NCBI GenBank assembly: GCA_018240435.1
Contig: JAFEFT010000033.1
Coordinates: 1-34,065 of the forward strand
Length of the DNA: 34,065 nucleotides
Origin: Pseudomonadota bacterium
GTDB taxonomy: Bacteria > Pseudomonadota > Gammaproteobacteria > Xanthomonadales > Xanthomonadaceae
Direction: 5' to 3'
Shown here one piece after another: positions 7,112 through 16,104 of the stretch. The notes under the pieces were generated by a model. The model saw nothing but the letters and a program-made list of their open reading frames with translations. It had not been told where the DNA came from and ran no database searches. The position numbers were made by a program, and so were the translations under genes. Each line of letters begins with the position of its first letter. The first letter of the stretch is position 1.

Positions 7112-8050
7112 TCACGGTGTTTCCTCACCCTGCGCCGAAGTGATTTCCGGTAGTTCGAGCATCGACGCGGTCGCATCGTCGTTGGCAGCGTCGCCATCGC
7201 CGGCCGGCAGCGCCAGCGACTTGACGTAGATCGCCGCCAGCGGCTGCTCCTGCACGATTTCGATCAGCAGTTCCTTGGCCAGCTCGAGGATCGACAGGAA
7301 GGTGACCACCACCCCCAGCCGGCCTTCCTCGGGCGTGAACAACGAGGTGAACTCGTGGAAGCGGCCGTCGCCGAGCGTGCGCAGCACGGTGCCCATGCGC
7401 TCGCGCACCGACAGCGCCTCGCGGCGCACCGCGTGCCGGCCGAACAGTTCCGAGCGCTTGAGCACGTCGCGCAGCGCCAGCAGCAGCTCGCGCAGATCGA
7501 CCGGCGGTGGCGCCGCAGCGAGCTTGAACTCGGGCATCTGCGCGCAGGCCAGGGCGGTATCGCGGTCGAGGCGGTCGAGCGCGTCCAGATCCTGCGCGGC
7601 CTTCTTGAAACGTTCGTACTCCTGCAGGCGCCGCACCAGCTCGGCGCGCGGGTCGATGTCCTCGCCGGATTCGTCCTTCGGCCGCGGCAACAACATGCGC
7701 GATTTGATCTCGGCCAGCATCGCCGCCATCACCAGATAGTCGGCGGCCAGCTCGAAGCGCAGTTCGTGCATGGTCTGGATGTAGTCGACGTATTGGCGGG
7801 TGATCTCGGCCACCGGGATGTCGAGGATTTCCAGATTCTGTCGGCGGATCAGGTACAACAGCAGGTCGAGCGGGCCTTCGAAGGCTTCGAGGATGATCTC
7901 CAGCGCATCCGGCGGGATGTACAGATCCTGCGGGATTTCCAGCATCGGCTGGCCATGCACCATCGCCAGCGGCATTTCGCGCTGAATTGCCGTTGCGGCA
8001 GGGTGCTGGGCATCGGCGACGTTTGCCGATGGATCGGGTTGGCTGTTCAC
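7112..8050 (-). CDS. scpA: Segregation and condensation protein A
   Basis: 312-aa ScpA (kleisin). After a ~45-residue variable N-terminus comes the hallmark block LEAFEGPLDLLLYLIRRQNLEILDIPVAEIT, then ADYLVMAAMLAEIKSRMLLP, and the C-terminal winged helix (VVVTFLSILELAKELLIEIVQEQPLAAIYV) that contacts the SMC head. ScpA bridges the SMC ATPase heads in chromosome condensation and segregation. First gene of scpA-scpB-rluB; the promoter should lie in the repeat-bearing gap upstream of 8050. A start inside the variable N-terminus (MPLAMVHGQPM or MVHGQPM) is an alternative. Confidence 0.93.
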   Translation of the reverse strand: MNSQPDPSANVADAQHPAATAIQREMPLAMVHGQPMLEIPQDLYIPPDALEIILEAFEGPLDLLLYLIRRQNLEILDIPVAEITRQYVDYIQTMHELRFELAADYLVMAAMLAEIKSRMLLPRPKDESGEDIDPRAELVRRLQEYERFKKAAQDLDALDRLDRDTALACAQMPEFKLAAAPPPVDLRELLLALRDVLKRSELFGRHAVRREALSVRERMGTVLRTLGDGRFHEFTSLFTPEEGRLGVVVTFLSILELAKELLIEIVQEQPLAAIYVKSLALPAGDGDAANDDATASMLELPEITSAQGEETP

Positions 8051-8482
8051 GCGGACTCGTGATTCATGGTCTGTCGATATCGCCGGACGGCACGGAGACC
8101 ATCCGTGTCTTCTGGCATTCGTTCACCCTTCGACAGGCTCAGGGCGAACGGAAAAGGTTTGTGTCGCAACAGGCAATCGACTAGCGCTCCCGGAACGATC
8201 ATCAGCGCCGCCGCCGAACCAAGCATCCGGTTCGTGGTGAGCTCGCCACACCAAGCATCCCGTTCGTGGTGAGCTAGGGATGGTCTGAACAACGTTGTTT
8301 TTGCTCGTCATTGACCGGCTTCGCCGTTGTAAAGCGCTTCCGCGAAAGCGGGAATCCAGTGGCTTTGATTTCAAACGATTACAGTCGCTGGATCCCTGCT
8401 TGACCAGCCTTCGGCTGTTGATTGCCGCAGGGATGACGGCAATTATTCAGACCTTCCCTGGTCGAACCATGAACGCAGACGA
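8051..8482. other. Intergenic repeat-bearing gap upstream of scpA
   Basis: 432 bp without a credible gene. It contains a REP-like hairpin at 8120-8150 (CGTTCACCCT pairing with AGGGCGAACG around TCGACAGGCTC), two GTTCGTGGTGAGCT repeats near 8230 and 8260 that match the complement of the 3966-4400 array, and a further dispersed element at about 8345-8445 (GCGGGAATCCAG ... CTGGATCCCTGC). Small frames across it translate only repeats. Confidence 0.75.
8120..8150. repeat. CGACAGGCTCAG-type REP hairpin
   Basis: A 10-nt arm at 8120-8129 and its imperfect complement at 8141-8150 flank TCGACAGGCTC. It has the same core as the large array between yafV and rluB, so it is a dispersed single copy of that family. 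Confidence 0.7.
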
Positions 8483-9100
8483 TCACAGATCCAGCGAACG
8501 AAACCCCTGGCGCAGCAATTGCGGTGCATCACCGGTGACATCGATCATGCTGGTCGGGCCCTGCTCGCAATCCCCGCTGTCGAGCAGAAAACCCACGCGA
8601 TCGAGCAAGCGCTCAGCCACGTCATCGACCTGATGGCTGGCCAGTTCGTCTTCGCCCGGCAACACCACGCTGGTACTGAGCAACGGTTGCTCGACCGCCT
8701 GCAACAAGGCATCGACGACCGGATGATCGACCCTGCGCACGCCGATGGAGCGGCGCTTGTCCAGCTTCAGGCGGCGGGGCAGGTCGGAGGAGGCGGTCAG
8801 GATGAACGTGCACGGGCCGGGTGTCAGCGATTTCATCAGCCGGAAGGCCGTATCGCCGAGCCGGGCCATGCGCCCGACTTCGCTCAACGAGGCGCAGAGT
8901 AAGGTAAATGGGTGCTTGTTGTCCAGCGCGCGCAGGCGGCGCACCCGCTCCTCGGCGGCATGGGCGTCGAGCATCCACACCAGCGTGTAGCCGGCATCGG
9001 TGGGGCACAGACCGACGCCGCCGTCGCGAAGCAGGGCGCTGGCGCGGGCGATCGAGCGGGGCTGCGGGTCGACCGGATGGGCGGGAAGGCGTTCACTCAT
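8483..9100 (-). CDS. yciO: YciO/Sua5/YrdC-family protein (L-threonylcarbamoyladenylate synthase-like)
   Basis: 205-aa protein of the YrdC/Sua5 fold. Visible blocks: ALLRDGGVGLCPTDAGYTLVW, LDNKHPFTLLCASLSEVGRMA, LTPGPCTFILTAS, LKLDKRRSIGVRRVDHPV, LLSTSVVLPGEDE and GPTSMIDVTGDAPQLLRQG. Family enzymes make threonylcarbamoyl-AMP for the tRNA t6A modification; YciO-type members are paralogues with weaker activity and an uncertain cellular role. The PTDAGY form (not PTET) and KxR/SxR pattern place it closer to YciO than TsaC. The start at 9100 (MSERLPAHP) is chosen over 9157. Divergent from yciI with a 55-bp shared gap. Confidence 0.8.
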   Translation of the reverse strand: MSERLPAHPVDPQPRSIARASALLRDGGVGLCPTDAGYTLVWMLDAHAAEERVRRLRALDNKHPFTLLCASLSEVGRMARLGDTAFRLMKSLTPGPCTFILTASSDLPRRLKLDKRRSIGVRRVDHPVVDALLQAVEQPLLSTSVVLPGEDELASHQVDDVAERLLDRVGFLLDSGDCEQGPTSMIDVTGDAPQLLRQGFRSLDL

Positions 9101-9155
9101 GCGGCGCGTATGATGCACGCTTTTGCGGCGCCGTCCGCATCGGAGCAGGCAAATC

Positions 9156-9455
9156 ATGCATTACGCCATCGTCGGCCACGACCGCCCCGAATCGCTGCCC
9201 GCGCGGCAGGCAGCGCGTCCGGCCCATCTGGATCGCCTGCTCGCCCTGCGCGATGCCGGGCGGTTGTTGCTGGCCGGGCCGTTTCCCGCCATCGACGCCC
9301 TCGACCCGGGCCCGGCGGGGTTTTCCGGCAGCCTGATCGTGGCCGAATTCGAGTCGCAGGAGGCGGCCAAGGCCTGGGCCGATGCCGACCCGTATCTGGC
9401 TGCCGGCGTCTACGAGCGCGTCGATGTGCGCCCGTTCCGGCAGGTGCTGCCGTGA
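9156..9455 (+). CDS. yciI: YciI-family protein
   Basis: 99-aa YCII-domain (dimeric alpha-beta barrel/ferredoxin-like) protein. It begins [14 protein letters not shown], has [24 protein letters not shown] with the conserved His of the family (HLDRL), and ends with the typical [21 protein letters not shown]. The biochemical role is not settled; relatives resemble muconolactone-isomerase folds. The last codon overlaps the bolA start (GTGA), so the two are coupled. AGGC-type sequence precedes the ATG at 9156. Confidence 0.88.
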   Translation: MHYAIVGHDRPESLPARQAARPAHLDRLLALRDAGRLLLAGPFPAIDALDPGPAGFSGSLIVAEFESQEAAKAWADADPYLAAGVYERVDVRPFRQVLP

Positions 9456-9748
9456 CCACGAACGGCGTCGGCGACAAGGCGACGCGCGCCGAGCGCATTC
9501 GTGCTGCGCTGGCATCACTGCAACCGATCGCGCTGGATCTGGTCGACGAGAGCCACCGGCACATCGGCCACGAAGGCGCCCGCGACGGCCGTGGCCACTA
9601 CGCGCTGCGGATCGTCAGCACCGCTTTCACCGGCAAGTCGATGCTGGCGCGGCATCGGCTGGTGTATGCCGCACTCGACGCGTTGATGCGCACCGACATC
9701 CACGCGCTGTCGGTCGAGGCGCTGGCGCCGGGCGACGCGGGCGGTTGA
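9452..9748 (+). CDS. bolA: BolA-family protein
   Basis: 98-aa BolA/IbaG-like protein from a GTG at 9452 overlapping the yciI stop. Core: [20 protein letters not shown], then [22 protein letters not shown], then [20 protein letters not shown] and [11 protein letters not shown]. BolA proteins partner with monothiol glutaredoxins through [2Fe-2S] clusters bound by the conserved histidines and influence Fe-S trafficking and cell-envelope genes. Within this frame a much longer open reading frame exists upstream, but it is antisense to yciO and not BolA-like. Ends 2 bp before the convergent permease gene. Confidence 0.88.
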   Translation: MTTNGVGDKATRAERIRAALASLQPIALDLVDESHRHIGHEGARDGRGHYALRIVSTAFTGKSMLARHRLVYAALDALMRTDIHALSVEALAPGDAGG

Positions 9749-9750
9749 CG

Positions 9751-11097
9751 TCAGTCCGGCGGCGCCTTTGCTTTCCTGGCGCCGTCACTCATGCGCGCGA
9801 CGGCATAAGCGAGCCCCGCCACCGCCATCGCCGCGCCCATCGCGGCCCACTCGGCGCCGGTGGTGGTGGTCAGCACCCAGATCATCGCGATGCCGCCCAG
9901 CAGGGGCATCAGCGCGCCGCCGGGCAGCCGGAACGGTTTGCCGTCGATGCGATAATCGCGGCGCTGCAACATCCATGCGGCGATGCAGACGGCGAGATAG
10001 ACCCAGCAGATCGCCTTGCCGGAAAACAGGGCCAGCAGGGTGAAACCGTCGCTGCCGCCGAAGATCGCCAGCAGCGCGCCGATGCCGGCATACAGCAGCA
10101 CCGCCAGCAACGGGACGTGGCTGGCGGTGACGCGCGCCAGCGGCGCCGGCAGGTAGCCGTCGCTGGCCAGCGCATACAGCAGCCGCGGCGAACACAGCAG
10201 ATCGTTCTGGATGGTGCCGAACAAGGAAACGCCGGCGGCGAGCAGCAACAGGTTGCGCAACGACGGCGCGATCGCCCCGGCGGCGTCGGCCAGCGGCGTC
10301 TTGCTGGCGGCCAGGGCGCCGCCGAGCAGCGCCTGCGCGGCGACCTGCAGCGTCACGTAGAGCAACACCACCAGCACGATCGCCGCCATCGTCGCCCGTG
10401 GCACGACGCGGCTGGGATCGCTGATTTCACCCGACGGCAGCAGCGCCGTCTCCAGGCCCGAATAGGCGAAGATCACCAGCGCCATCGAGGCGGCGATGGT
10501 CGATGCCGCCGGCATTGCGCCGACGTGCAGCGCGGCCGGATGGACGAAGGCCAGCCCGAGCACTGCCAGCAACGCCAGCGGCAGCAATTTGAGTGCGGCC
10601 AGCGCCATGATCGCGCGCGCACCCATGCGCACGCCGCGGGCGTTGAGCCAGCACAGCACGGCATAGACGCAAACGATGAATGCATCGCGACCCAGCGGCT
10701 GCGCCAGCGCCGGAATCGCCCGCGCCGCCTGATCGGCCAGCTCTGCGGACAGTGCGCCGCTGGAGGTGACGTTGGCCACCGAAAAAATGGCGGCGATCAG
10801 AAAGCCGGCAAACGGGCCGAGCGCGGCCTCGACATAGCGATACGCGCCACCGCTGGCGTGGATGCGGCTGCCGGCGGCGGAAAAACACAGCGCGATCGGC
10901 ACGAACAGCAACGCACCCAGCACCAATATCCACGGCGCGGCCGCGCCCAGATCGTGCGCCAGATCGCGCGGCATGGCGAAGATGCCGCCGCCGATGGTGT
11001 TGTTGAGCACCAGTGCCGCCAGCGCCCAGAAACCGATGGCGCGCAGCAAGGGGGCTTCGATGGAGCGTTGTGCAGTCGGTGCAGGCACGGGACTCAT
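9751..11097 (-). CDS. APC-family amino acid permease
   Basis: 448-aa, about 12-TM transporter of the APC superfamily. The first helix carries ALVLNNTIGGGIFAMP, the G-[ST]-x-G-x-G-type substrate-binding break of TM1, and FAYSGLETALLPSGEISDPSRVVPRA matches the TM6-loop motif (FxxYxGxE...EExxPxRxxPRA). Likely a proton-coupled importer or an exchanger for an amino acid or amine; which one cannot be told. The start at 11097 (MSPVPAP) is preferred over frames reaching 11445, since those upstream codons are antisense to or overlap the next gene. A small membrane protein gene lies 56 bp upstream in the same direction. Confidence 0.87.
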   Translation of the reverse strand: MSPVPAPTAQRSIEAPLLRAIGFWALAALVLNNTIGGGIFAMPRDLAHDLGAAAPWILVLGALLFVPIALCFSAAGSRIHASGGAYRYVEAALGPFAGFLIAAIFSVANVTSSGALSAELADQAARAIPALAQPLGRDAFIVCVYAVLCWLNARGVRMGARAIMALAALKLLPLALLAVLGLAFVHPAALHVGAMPAASTIAASMALVIFAYSGLETALLPSGEISDPSRVVPRATMAAIVLVVLLYVTLQVAAQALLGGALAASKTPLADAAGAIAPSLRNLLLLAAGVSLFGTIQNDLLCSPRLLYALASDGYLPAPLARVTASHVPLLAVLLYAGIGALLAIFGGSDGFTLLALFSGKAICWVYLAVCIAAWMLQRRDYRIDGKPFRLPGGALMPLLGGIAMIWVLTTTTGAEWAAMGAAMAVAGLAYAVARMSDGARKAKAPPD

Positions 11098-11153
11098 CGG
11101 CGTTTTCCGGGCAGGGGGCGATGGCTGCGGGCATGGCTGCGACGGTCGCCCCG

Positions 11154-11498
11154 TCAGCCATTGCGATCCCAGTGGAATCGGTGCAGCAGCCGATGCGCCA
11201 CCGGCGCCAGCATCAGCCCGGCGGTGACGATGAAGATCAATCCGGCATACAGCGCATAGATGCCGGCGAACAGCTTGCCGGCTTCCGTCTTGGGCGCGTC
11301 GACCGGGCCCATGCCGCCGAGCAGCATCGCCGAATTGAGAAAGCCGTCGATCCACGGCAGATGCTCGAAATGGGCGTAGCCGGCGATGCCGATCAGCAAC
11401 GAGGCGATCAGCAGCACCAGCGCGATCAGTCCGTGCAGGAGCCATCGCCGCAGGAAGCGGGGGAATGACAGCAGCGGTGTCTGGCGCGATTCATACAT
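11154..11498 (-). CDS. Small membrane protein, unknown function
   Basis: 114 aa with two hydrophobic segments (about residues 20-41 and 78-97). The intervening loop has LPWIDGFLNSAMLLGGMGPVDAPKTEAGKLFAGIYALYAGL, a pattern with a re-entrant-looking hydrophobic stretch before the second helix, somewhat like two-TM ion-channel proteins, but no selectivity-filter sequence such as TVGYGD is present. Not assigned to a family by eye. The start at 11498 (MYESRQTPLL) is chosen over 11540. Probably co-transcribed with the downstream permease. Confidence 0.7.
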   Translation of the reverse strand: MYESRQTPLLSFPRFLRRWLLHGLIALVLLIASLLIGIAGYAHFEHLPWIDGFLNSAMLLGGMGPVDAPKTEAGKLFAGIYALYAGLIFIVTAGLMLAPVAHRLLHRFHWDRNG

Positions 11499-11646
11499 GG
11501 GCCGTTCGATCCCGGATGCGCGGTGGCCGGATAGTGCCACGGGCGGCGTTCACATGAGCGATCGCCGGCGATGCAGGCACGAGGCGCGGCATCGGGCTAT
11601 GCTTCCGGCTTGCTCGCCGAGCAACGTGCAAACGGGGGAAATCGCC

Positions 11647-12096
11647 ATGTCACTCATCGTCCGCCCGCGGTTGCCGGGCGTGGTTGCGGTGTTCGCCCTG
11701 TGGCTGGTGCTGGCGCCCGCGCCAGCGCGTTCCGGTGAAGCGGCAAGCACGGCCTTGGTCGCCTGCAAGCTGCCCGGGCAGATCATGACCGGCGGCGGCC
11801 ATGCGCGCATGGCTGCCGGCCAGATCGTGCAGGTCAGCGCTGCGCAATGCCGCCAGCGCGGCGGCGAGTACACCGTCGATGAAACTCCGCCGCCAGCGGC
11901 CAGTCCGGCGCCGGTGGTCGACGCGGCCGATGCCCGCATCGTCTCCTGCCTGTTGCCGGCGCAGACCCGCCAGCTCGGCGAGAAGGCGCGTTATCGCACC
12001 GGTCGGCGGATCGAGCGCATGCGTCTGGCCGATTGCCGCGCCAAGGGTGGCTCGATCTACACGCCACGCAAGGCGCCGACACGCCGGAAGCATTGA
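11647..12096 (+). CDS. Secreted protein with two internal repeats, unknown function
   Basis: 149 aa with a clear N-terminal signal peptide (hydrophobic residues 10-24, then APARSGEA). The mature part holds two ~40-residue repeats: one starting VACKLPGQIMTGGGHARM and ending QCRQRGGEYT, one starting VSCLLPAQTRQLGEKARY and ending DCRAKGGSIYT. Each has two conserved cysteines (C-L-P-x-Q ... C-R-x-x-G-G), likely disulfide-bonded in the periplasm. A Pro/Ala linker joins them; the C-terminus is basic (RKAPTRRKH). GGGGGAA just upstream supports the ATG at 11647. No known domain recognised. Confidence 0.75.
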   Translation: MSLIVRPRLPGVVAVFALWLVLAPAPARSGEAASTALVACKLPGQIMTGGGHARMAAGQIVQVSAAQCRQRGGEYTVDETPPPAASPAPVVDAADARIVSCLLPAQTRQLGEKARYRTGRRIERMRLADCRAKGGSIYTPRKAPTRRKH

Positions 12097-12242
12097 CCGG
12101 CCCGACCGGGTCCGTTCGGAGCCGGCGGTTGTTTCCGCTTGCCGCGGGAATGATCGGCATCGCGTCCGCGACCTGCCCGGACGCGCCTTGCGGCGGAAAG
12201 ACTCCCAGCCGCTCATGGCGGGCCGTCCGCGCCCGGGACGCA

Positions 12243-12266
12243 TCGCGCCATCGTGCGATGGCGCGA
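12243..12266. terminator. 11-bp stem hairpin between convergent genes
   Basis: TCGCGCCATCG at 12243-12253 is exactly complementary to CGATGGCGCGA at 12256-12266 with a 2-nt spacer, and a second small GC hairpin follows. It lies between the 3' ends of the secreted-protein gene and the M16 peptidase gene, so a bidirectional terminator is likely, although no T-run follows. Confidence 0.5.
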
Positions 12267-12300
12267 CGCCGACGGCGTCGCGGCCAGCCGTGCCGGTGCG

Positions 12301-15009
12301 TCAGTGCTTGACCGGCGCCGGCCCCTGCACCACCTGCACGAGGCGATCGGGCGCGATGTATTGGCGGAACGCCGCCTGTACCTGCGCCGGCGTCAGTTCG
12401 AGGTAGTGCCGCGCGGCGACCATCGGCTCGTCCAGCGGCAGGCCCTGCCAGCTCCACGACAGCAATTCACGCGCAATGCGCTCGACGCTCGATACGCTCA
12501 CCGGAATCGAGCGGATCTCGTACTGGCGGGCGTTGTCGAGTTCGGCCCGGCTCACCGGCGTATCCTGCATGGCGCGCAGGTTCTGGTGCACCAAGGCATC
12601 GACCGCCGCCACCTTGTCCGGGTCGGCGCCGTACTCGACGTAGAACACGCCGCGCGAGCGGTCGAAGCGCAGCCCCGAACCGGCGCCGTAGGCATAGCCG
12701 TGCTTGACCCGGATATCGACCGTCAGCCGCGAGGCGAAGCCGTTGCCGCCGAGCACATCGTTGCCCAGGTCGAGCGCATAGCGATCGGGGTTGGCCAGGT
12801 CCATCGCCAGCGACTGGCCCATCAGCACCTGATCCTGCGAGGCGTAGGCGTTGGCCACGACACCGTAGCTGGCAGGGTTGACCGGCACCTTGGGCGCGAT
12901 CACGTCCGGTCGCGGCCCGCGCGCCGTCCAGCCACCGAAGTATTTCTCGACCGCCGAGCGGGCTTGCGCGGCGGTCACGTCGCCGACCACGACGATGGTG
13001 GTCATGTCGGGGCGGAACGTTGCCGAGTAGTAGTCCTTGGCGTCCTGCAAGGTCACCGCATCGACGGTCGTCGGCGTGGCTTCGCGCAGGTGCGCATCGC
13101 CGGCCGGCAGCAGGCCTTTTTGCAGGGCGCGGAACATCTGGTACTGCGGCGATTGCAATTCGCCGGCGAGGGTGCGGGCGAGGGTGTCTTGCTGCACCTT
13201 GAAGGCGGCTTCGGGCAGCGCCGGGTGCAGCATGTTGGCGGCCAGCAATGCCATGCCGCGCTCGAAGCCGGCGCTGGGCACGGCAAGGCTGAAATCGCTG
13301 CCGCCCGACTCGCTGGCGGCGATGTCGTCGAGCGCCTTGTGGAAGGCGGTGCGATCCAGGCTCGTGGTGCCGTAATCGAACATGGCATCGAGCAGCCTGG
13401 CGACACCATCCTTGCCGGCCGGCTCTTGCAACGTGGCATCGTGGTCGACGTGGCCCATCACGGTGACGGTCTTGCTGACCGTCTCGGGTTGCACGATCAG
13501 GGTGATGCCGTTGGCCAGCGTCATGCGCTGCGGCGCCAGCGTCCAGTGCGGCATGTCGAGCTTGCCGAGCGAGGCCGTCGCCCAGTCGGGCAACGGCGCA
13601 TCGAGCTTGTCGTCGCCGGCGAACGATTCGCTGCCGCCGAAACCGGCGCTGTCCGGCGGGCGCTTGCCGTCGGGGTCGGGGGTGAGCACCACCGTCACCC
13701 GTGCATCGGCTTGCAGCCACTGGCGGGCGACGCGGTCGACGTCCGCGACGGTGACCTCGCGGAGCTGCTGCTGGTACTGCTCGGGCGAATCCAGCCCTTG
13801 CCAGGCCAGTGCCTGCGACCACGCGCTGGCCTGGGTGACGGCGCTGTTCTTGTTGAATTCGAACTGCGCCAGTTCGGCGCGCCGCGCCGCTTCGATCAGG
13901 TCCGCTGGCACCCCGTCCTTCAGGATGGAAGCGATCTGGCCATCCATCGCCGCCTGCGCGGCCCTGGCATCACCGCCCTTGGGGAAACCCACCGCGACGA
14001 AACCCATTCCGGCATCGCTGAACGGTTGTGCGCCGGCGGTGGCGCTGAGCACGATGCCCTTTGCGGCCAGCTCGGACAGGCCGCTGCGGGCATTGCCGAG
14101 GGCGTCCATCAGCAATTGCGCGGCCGCGAAGTCGCGCGAACGCTGGCCGGGCAGGCGGTAGATGAACTGCACCGACCCGGTCGCGTCCGGCGTGGTGCGG
14201 GCGATGGTCGCCGGCTTGAACGGTTGCAGCCGCAACGGTGCTCGCGCCGGCAGCGGTCGCGAGGCGATGGCGCCGAACAGTCGCCGGACCTGCATCATCG
14301 TCGCCTGCGGATCGACATCGCCGACGATCACCAGGATGGCGTTGCCGGGCTGGTACCACGCGTCGTAGAAGGCGCGCAGATCCTTGCCGGTGGTGCGATC
14401 GAAAGAGGGACGGGTGCCGAGCGCATCCTCGGCGTAGCCGGTGCCGGCGAACAACACGCGCTCGGCGTCGGCGAAGGCGAGGTAACCCGGATCGGAAATG
14501 TCGCGCGAGACTTCCTGCTCGATCGCGCCCTTCTCCAGCGCCCAGTCCTTGTCCGACAGCAGCGCCCCGCGCATGCGCGCCGCCTCGATGCGCAGCAGGA
14601 TGTCCAGATATTGCGCCGGGGCGACGAAGTAGTACTGGGTGGCGTCGCTGGTGGTGAAGGCGTTGTTCTCGCCACCCATCTTGCCGGTCATCTCGTTGAG
14701 TTGGGCACCGCTGAGCCCCTTGCTGTCGCGAAACAGCATGTGTTCGAGCGCATGGGCGCTGCCGGGTTGCCCGCTCGGCGTCTGGTAGCCGCCGGCGAGG
14801 TAGGTGATCTGGGTGGTGACCATCGGCGCCAGCCGGTCGCGCACGATCACCACCCGCAGGCCGTTGTCGAGGGTGGCACGGCTGACCGCGCCGGACGCGG
14901 CCACCGCCGCGGCGGGCGGGCCGGCCAAGGCCGGCCGCGGCGCCAGCAGGCCGCCGGTGATCGCCAGAGCCAGTGCCAGTGTCAGCGGTTTGCAGGCGGT
15001 CATCGTCAT
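12301..15009 (-). CDS. Periplasmic two-domain M16 zinc peptidase (pitrilysin family)
   Basis: 902 aa: signal peptide (about residues 1-29, cut near ALAG), N-terminal M16 domain with the inverted zinc motif HALEH (His86, Glu89, His90) and the downstream helix EKGAIEQEVSRDISD carrying the third ligand, M16-C domains, and a second M16 pair at roughly residues 470-890. The second copy has DGVARLLDAMFDYGT where HxxEH would stand, so it is the inactive partner half, as in other clam-shell M16 enzymes. Predicted to degrade peptides in the periplasm. Open frame continues upstream to 16059 but that part is antisense to the cyclase gene. Divergent from the cyclase by 168 bp. Confidence 0.9.
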   Translation of the reverse strand: MTMTACKPLTLALALAITGGLLAPRPALAGPPAAAVAASGAVSRATLDNGLRVVIVRDRLAPMVTTQITYLAGGYQTPSGQPGSAHALEHMLFRDSKGLSGAQLNEMTGKMGGENNAFTTSDATQYYFVAPAQYLDILLRIEAARMRGALLSDKDWALEKGAIEQEVSRDISDPGYLAFADAERVLFAGTGYAEDALGTRPSFDRTTGKDLRAFYDAWYQPGNAILVIVGDVDPQATMMQVRRLFGAIASRPLPARAPLRLQPFKPATIARTTPDATGSVQFIYRLPGQRSRDFAAAQLLMDALGNARSGLSELAAKGIVLSATAGAQPFSDAGMGFVAVGFPKGGDARAAQAAMDGQIASILKDGVPADLIEAARRAELAQFEFNKNSAVTQASAWSQALAWQGLDSPEQYQQQLREVTVADVDRVARQWLQADARVTVVLTPDPDGKRPPDSAGFGGSESFAGDDKLDAPLPDWATASLGKLDMPHWTLAPQRMTLANGITLIVQPETVSKTVTVMGHVDHDATLQEPAGKDGVARLLDAMFDYGTTSLDRTAFHKALDDIAASESGGSDFSLAVPSAGFERGMALLAANMLHPALPEAAFKVQQDTLARTLAGELQSPQYQMFRALQKGLLPAGDAHLREATPTTVDAVTLQDAKDYYSATFRPDMTTIVVVGDVTAAQARSAVEKYFGGWTARGPRPDVIAPKVPVNPASYGVVANAYASQDQVLMGQSLAMDLANPDRYALDLGNDVLGGNGFASRLTVDIRVKHGYAYGAGSGLRFDRSRGVFYVEYGADPDKVAAVDALVHQNLRAMQDTPVSRAELDNARQYEIRSIPVSVSSVERIARELLSWSWQGLPLDEPMVAARHYLELTPAQVQAAFRQYIAPDRLVQVVQGPAPVKH

Positions 15010-15177
15010 CGTTCGTCTCCGGGCAGCGGGGTGGATGCGACGCGTGGCCACGACGGCCACGCTCGGGCGCAGGGGGCGGATGCTAACAGGGGCTGCGCAA
15101 GCGGGCCTTTCGCCGGCGGCTGGCCGCGGCGGCGCATGAAGGTGACCGCGGCCGCAAGCTGGCCTATCATTCGCCCC

Positions 15178-16089
15178 ATGCCTGCCACCCAGCCCTGCAC
15201 GATCCTGTTCGCCGACGTCAGCGGCAGCACCCGCCTGTTCGAGCTCAAGGGCGACGTCGAGGCGCGGCGGCTGATCGCCAACGTGCTCAACGCCCTGACC
15301 ATCGTGTGCAATTCCCACGGTGGCCGCGTCATCAAGACCATCGGCGACGAGATCATGTGCACCTTCCGCAGCGCCCTGCAGGGCGTGCTGGCGGCCTGTG
15401 ACATGCAGCGCAAGATGGCGCGCGACATCGAATTCGTGCGCGACAACCTTGCCGTGCGCATCGGCCTGCACCACGGCGAGGCGCTGCTGGAGGACAACGA
15501 CGTGTTCGGCGATGCGGTCAACGTCGCCGCGCGCATGACCTCGCTGGCCAAGCGCGAGCAGATCGTCACCACCGCTTCGTCGCTGCGCGAGCTCACCGGC
15601 CCGCCGATCAGCGTGCGCAGCCTTGGCCGGGCGCGGGTGTCCGGCAAGCTGCTGCCGATCGAGATCGTCGACGTGATCTGGCAGGAAGACACCTCCGGCA
15701 TGACCACGGTGCAACGCGCGGTGCGCACGATGTCGGCCGAGGTCGCCGAACCGACGCGGCTGGTGCTGCGCTTCAAGGACCAGGTCGTGGAGCTGACGCC
15801 CGAATCCGAGCCGATCAGCCTCGGCCGCGAATCCACCAACAAGCTCACCGTGACTGCTGATTGGGTCAGCCGCAACCACGCCACCATCGAATACAAGCGC
15901 GGCCATTTCGTGCTGTCGGATCGGTCGACCAATGGCACCTGGGTCAAACTCGGCAGCGACGACGAGATGCGCCTGAGCCGCGATGAGGTGCATCTGCGCA
16001 AGTCCGGCACGATCAGCCTGGGCAAGGGCGCCGCTCTCAACGGCGACTTGCTGGTGCAATTCGATTGCGAGGCCGACGGCGCGGCCTGA
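15178..16089 (+). CDS. Class III adenylate/guanylate cyclase fused to an FHA domain
   Basis: 303 aa. Residues 6-165 form a class III cyclase catalytic domain: FADVSGSTRLFE with metal-binding Asp13, RVIKTIGDEIM with Lys53 and second metal Asp57, and NVAARM with transition-state Asn115 and Arg119. All catalytic residues are present, so it should make cAMP or cGMP. Residues about 205-295 form a forkhead-associated domain (LGRESTNKL, VSRNHATIEY, LSDRSTNGTWV) that binds phosphothreonine peptides. Phospho-dependent control of or recruitment by a Ser/Thr kinase system is implied, but no kinase gene lies in the window. No membrane segment. Convergent, 15 bp away, is a small STAS-like gene. Confidence 0.9.
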   Translation: MPATQPCTILFADVSGSTRLFELKGDVEARRLIANVLNALTIVCNSHGGRVIKTIGDEIMCTFRSALQGVLAACDMQRKMARDIEFVRDNLAVRIGLHHGEALLEDNDVFGDAVNVAARMTSLAKREQIVTTASSLRELTGPPISVRSLGRARVSGKLLPIEIVDVIWQEDTSGMTTVQRAVRTMSAEVAEPTRLVLRFKDQVVELTPESEPISLGRESTNKLTVTADWVSRNHATIEYKRGHFVLSDRSTNGTWVKLGSDDEMRLSRDEVHLRKSGTISLGKGAALNGDLLVQFDCEADGAA

Positions 16090-16104
16090 TCGACCGGCTG
16101 GCGC

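Noticed and set aside
9382-11259. 625-aa plus-strand frame
   Set aside because: Antisense of the APC permease; Gln/Arg-rich shadow.
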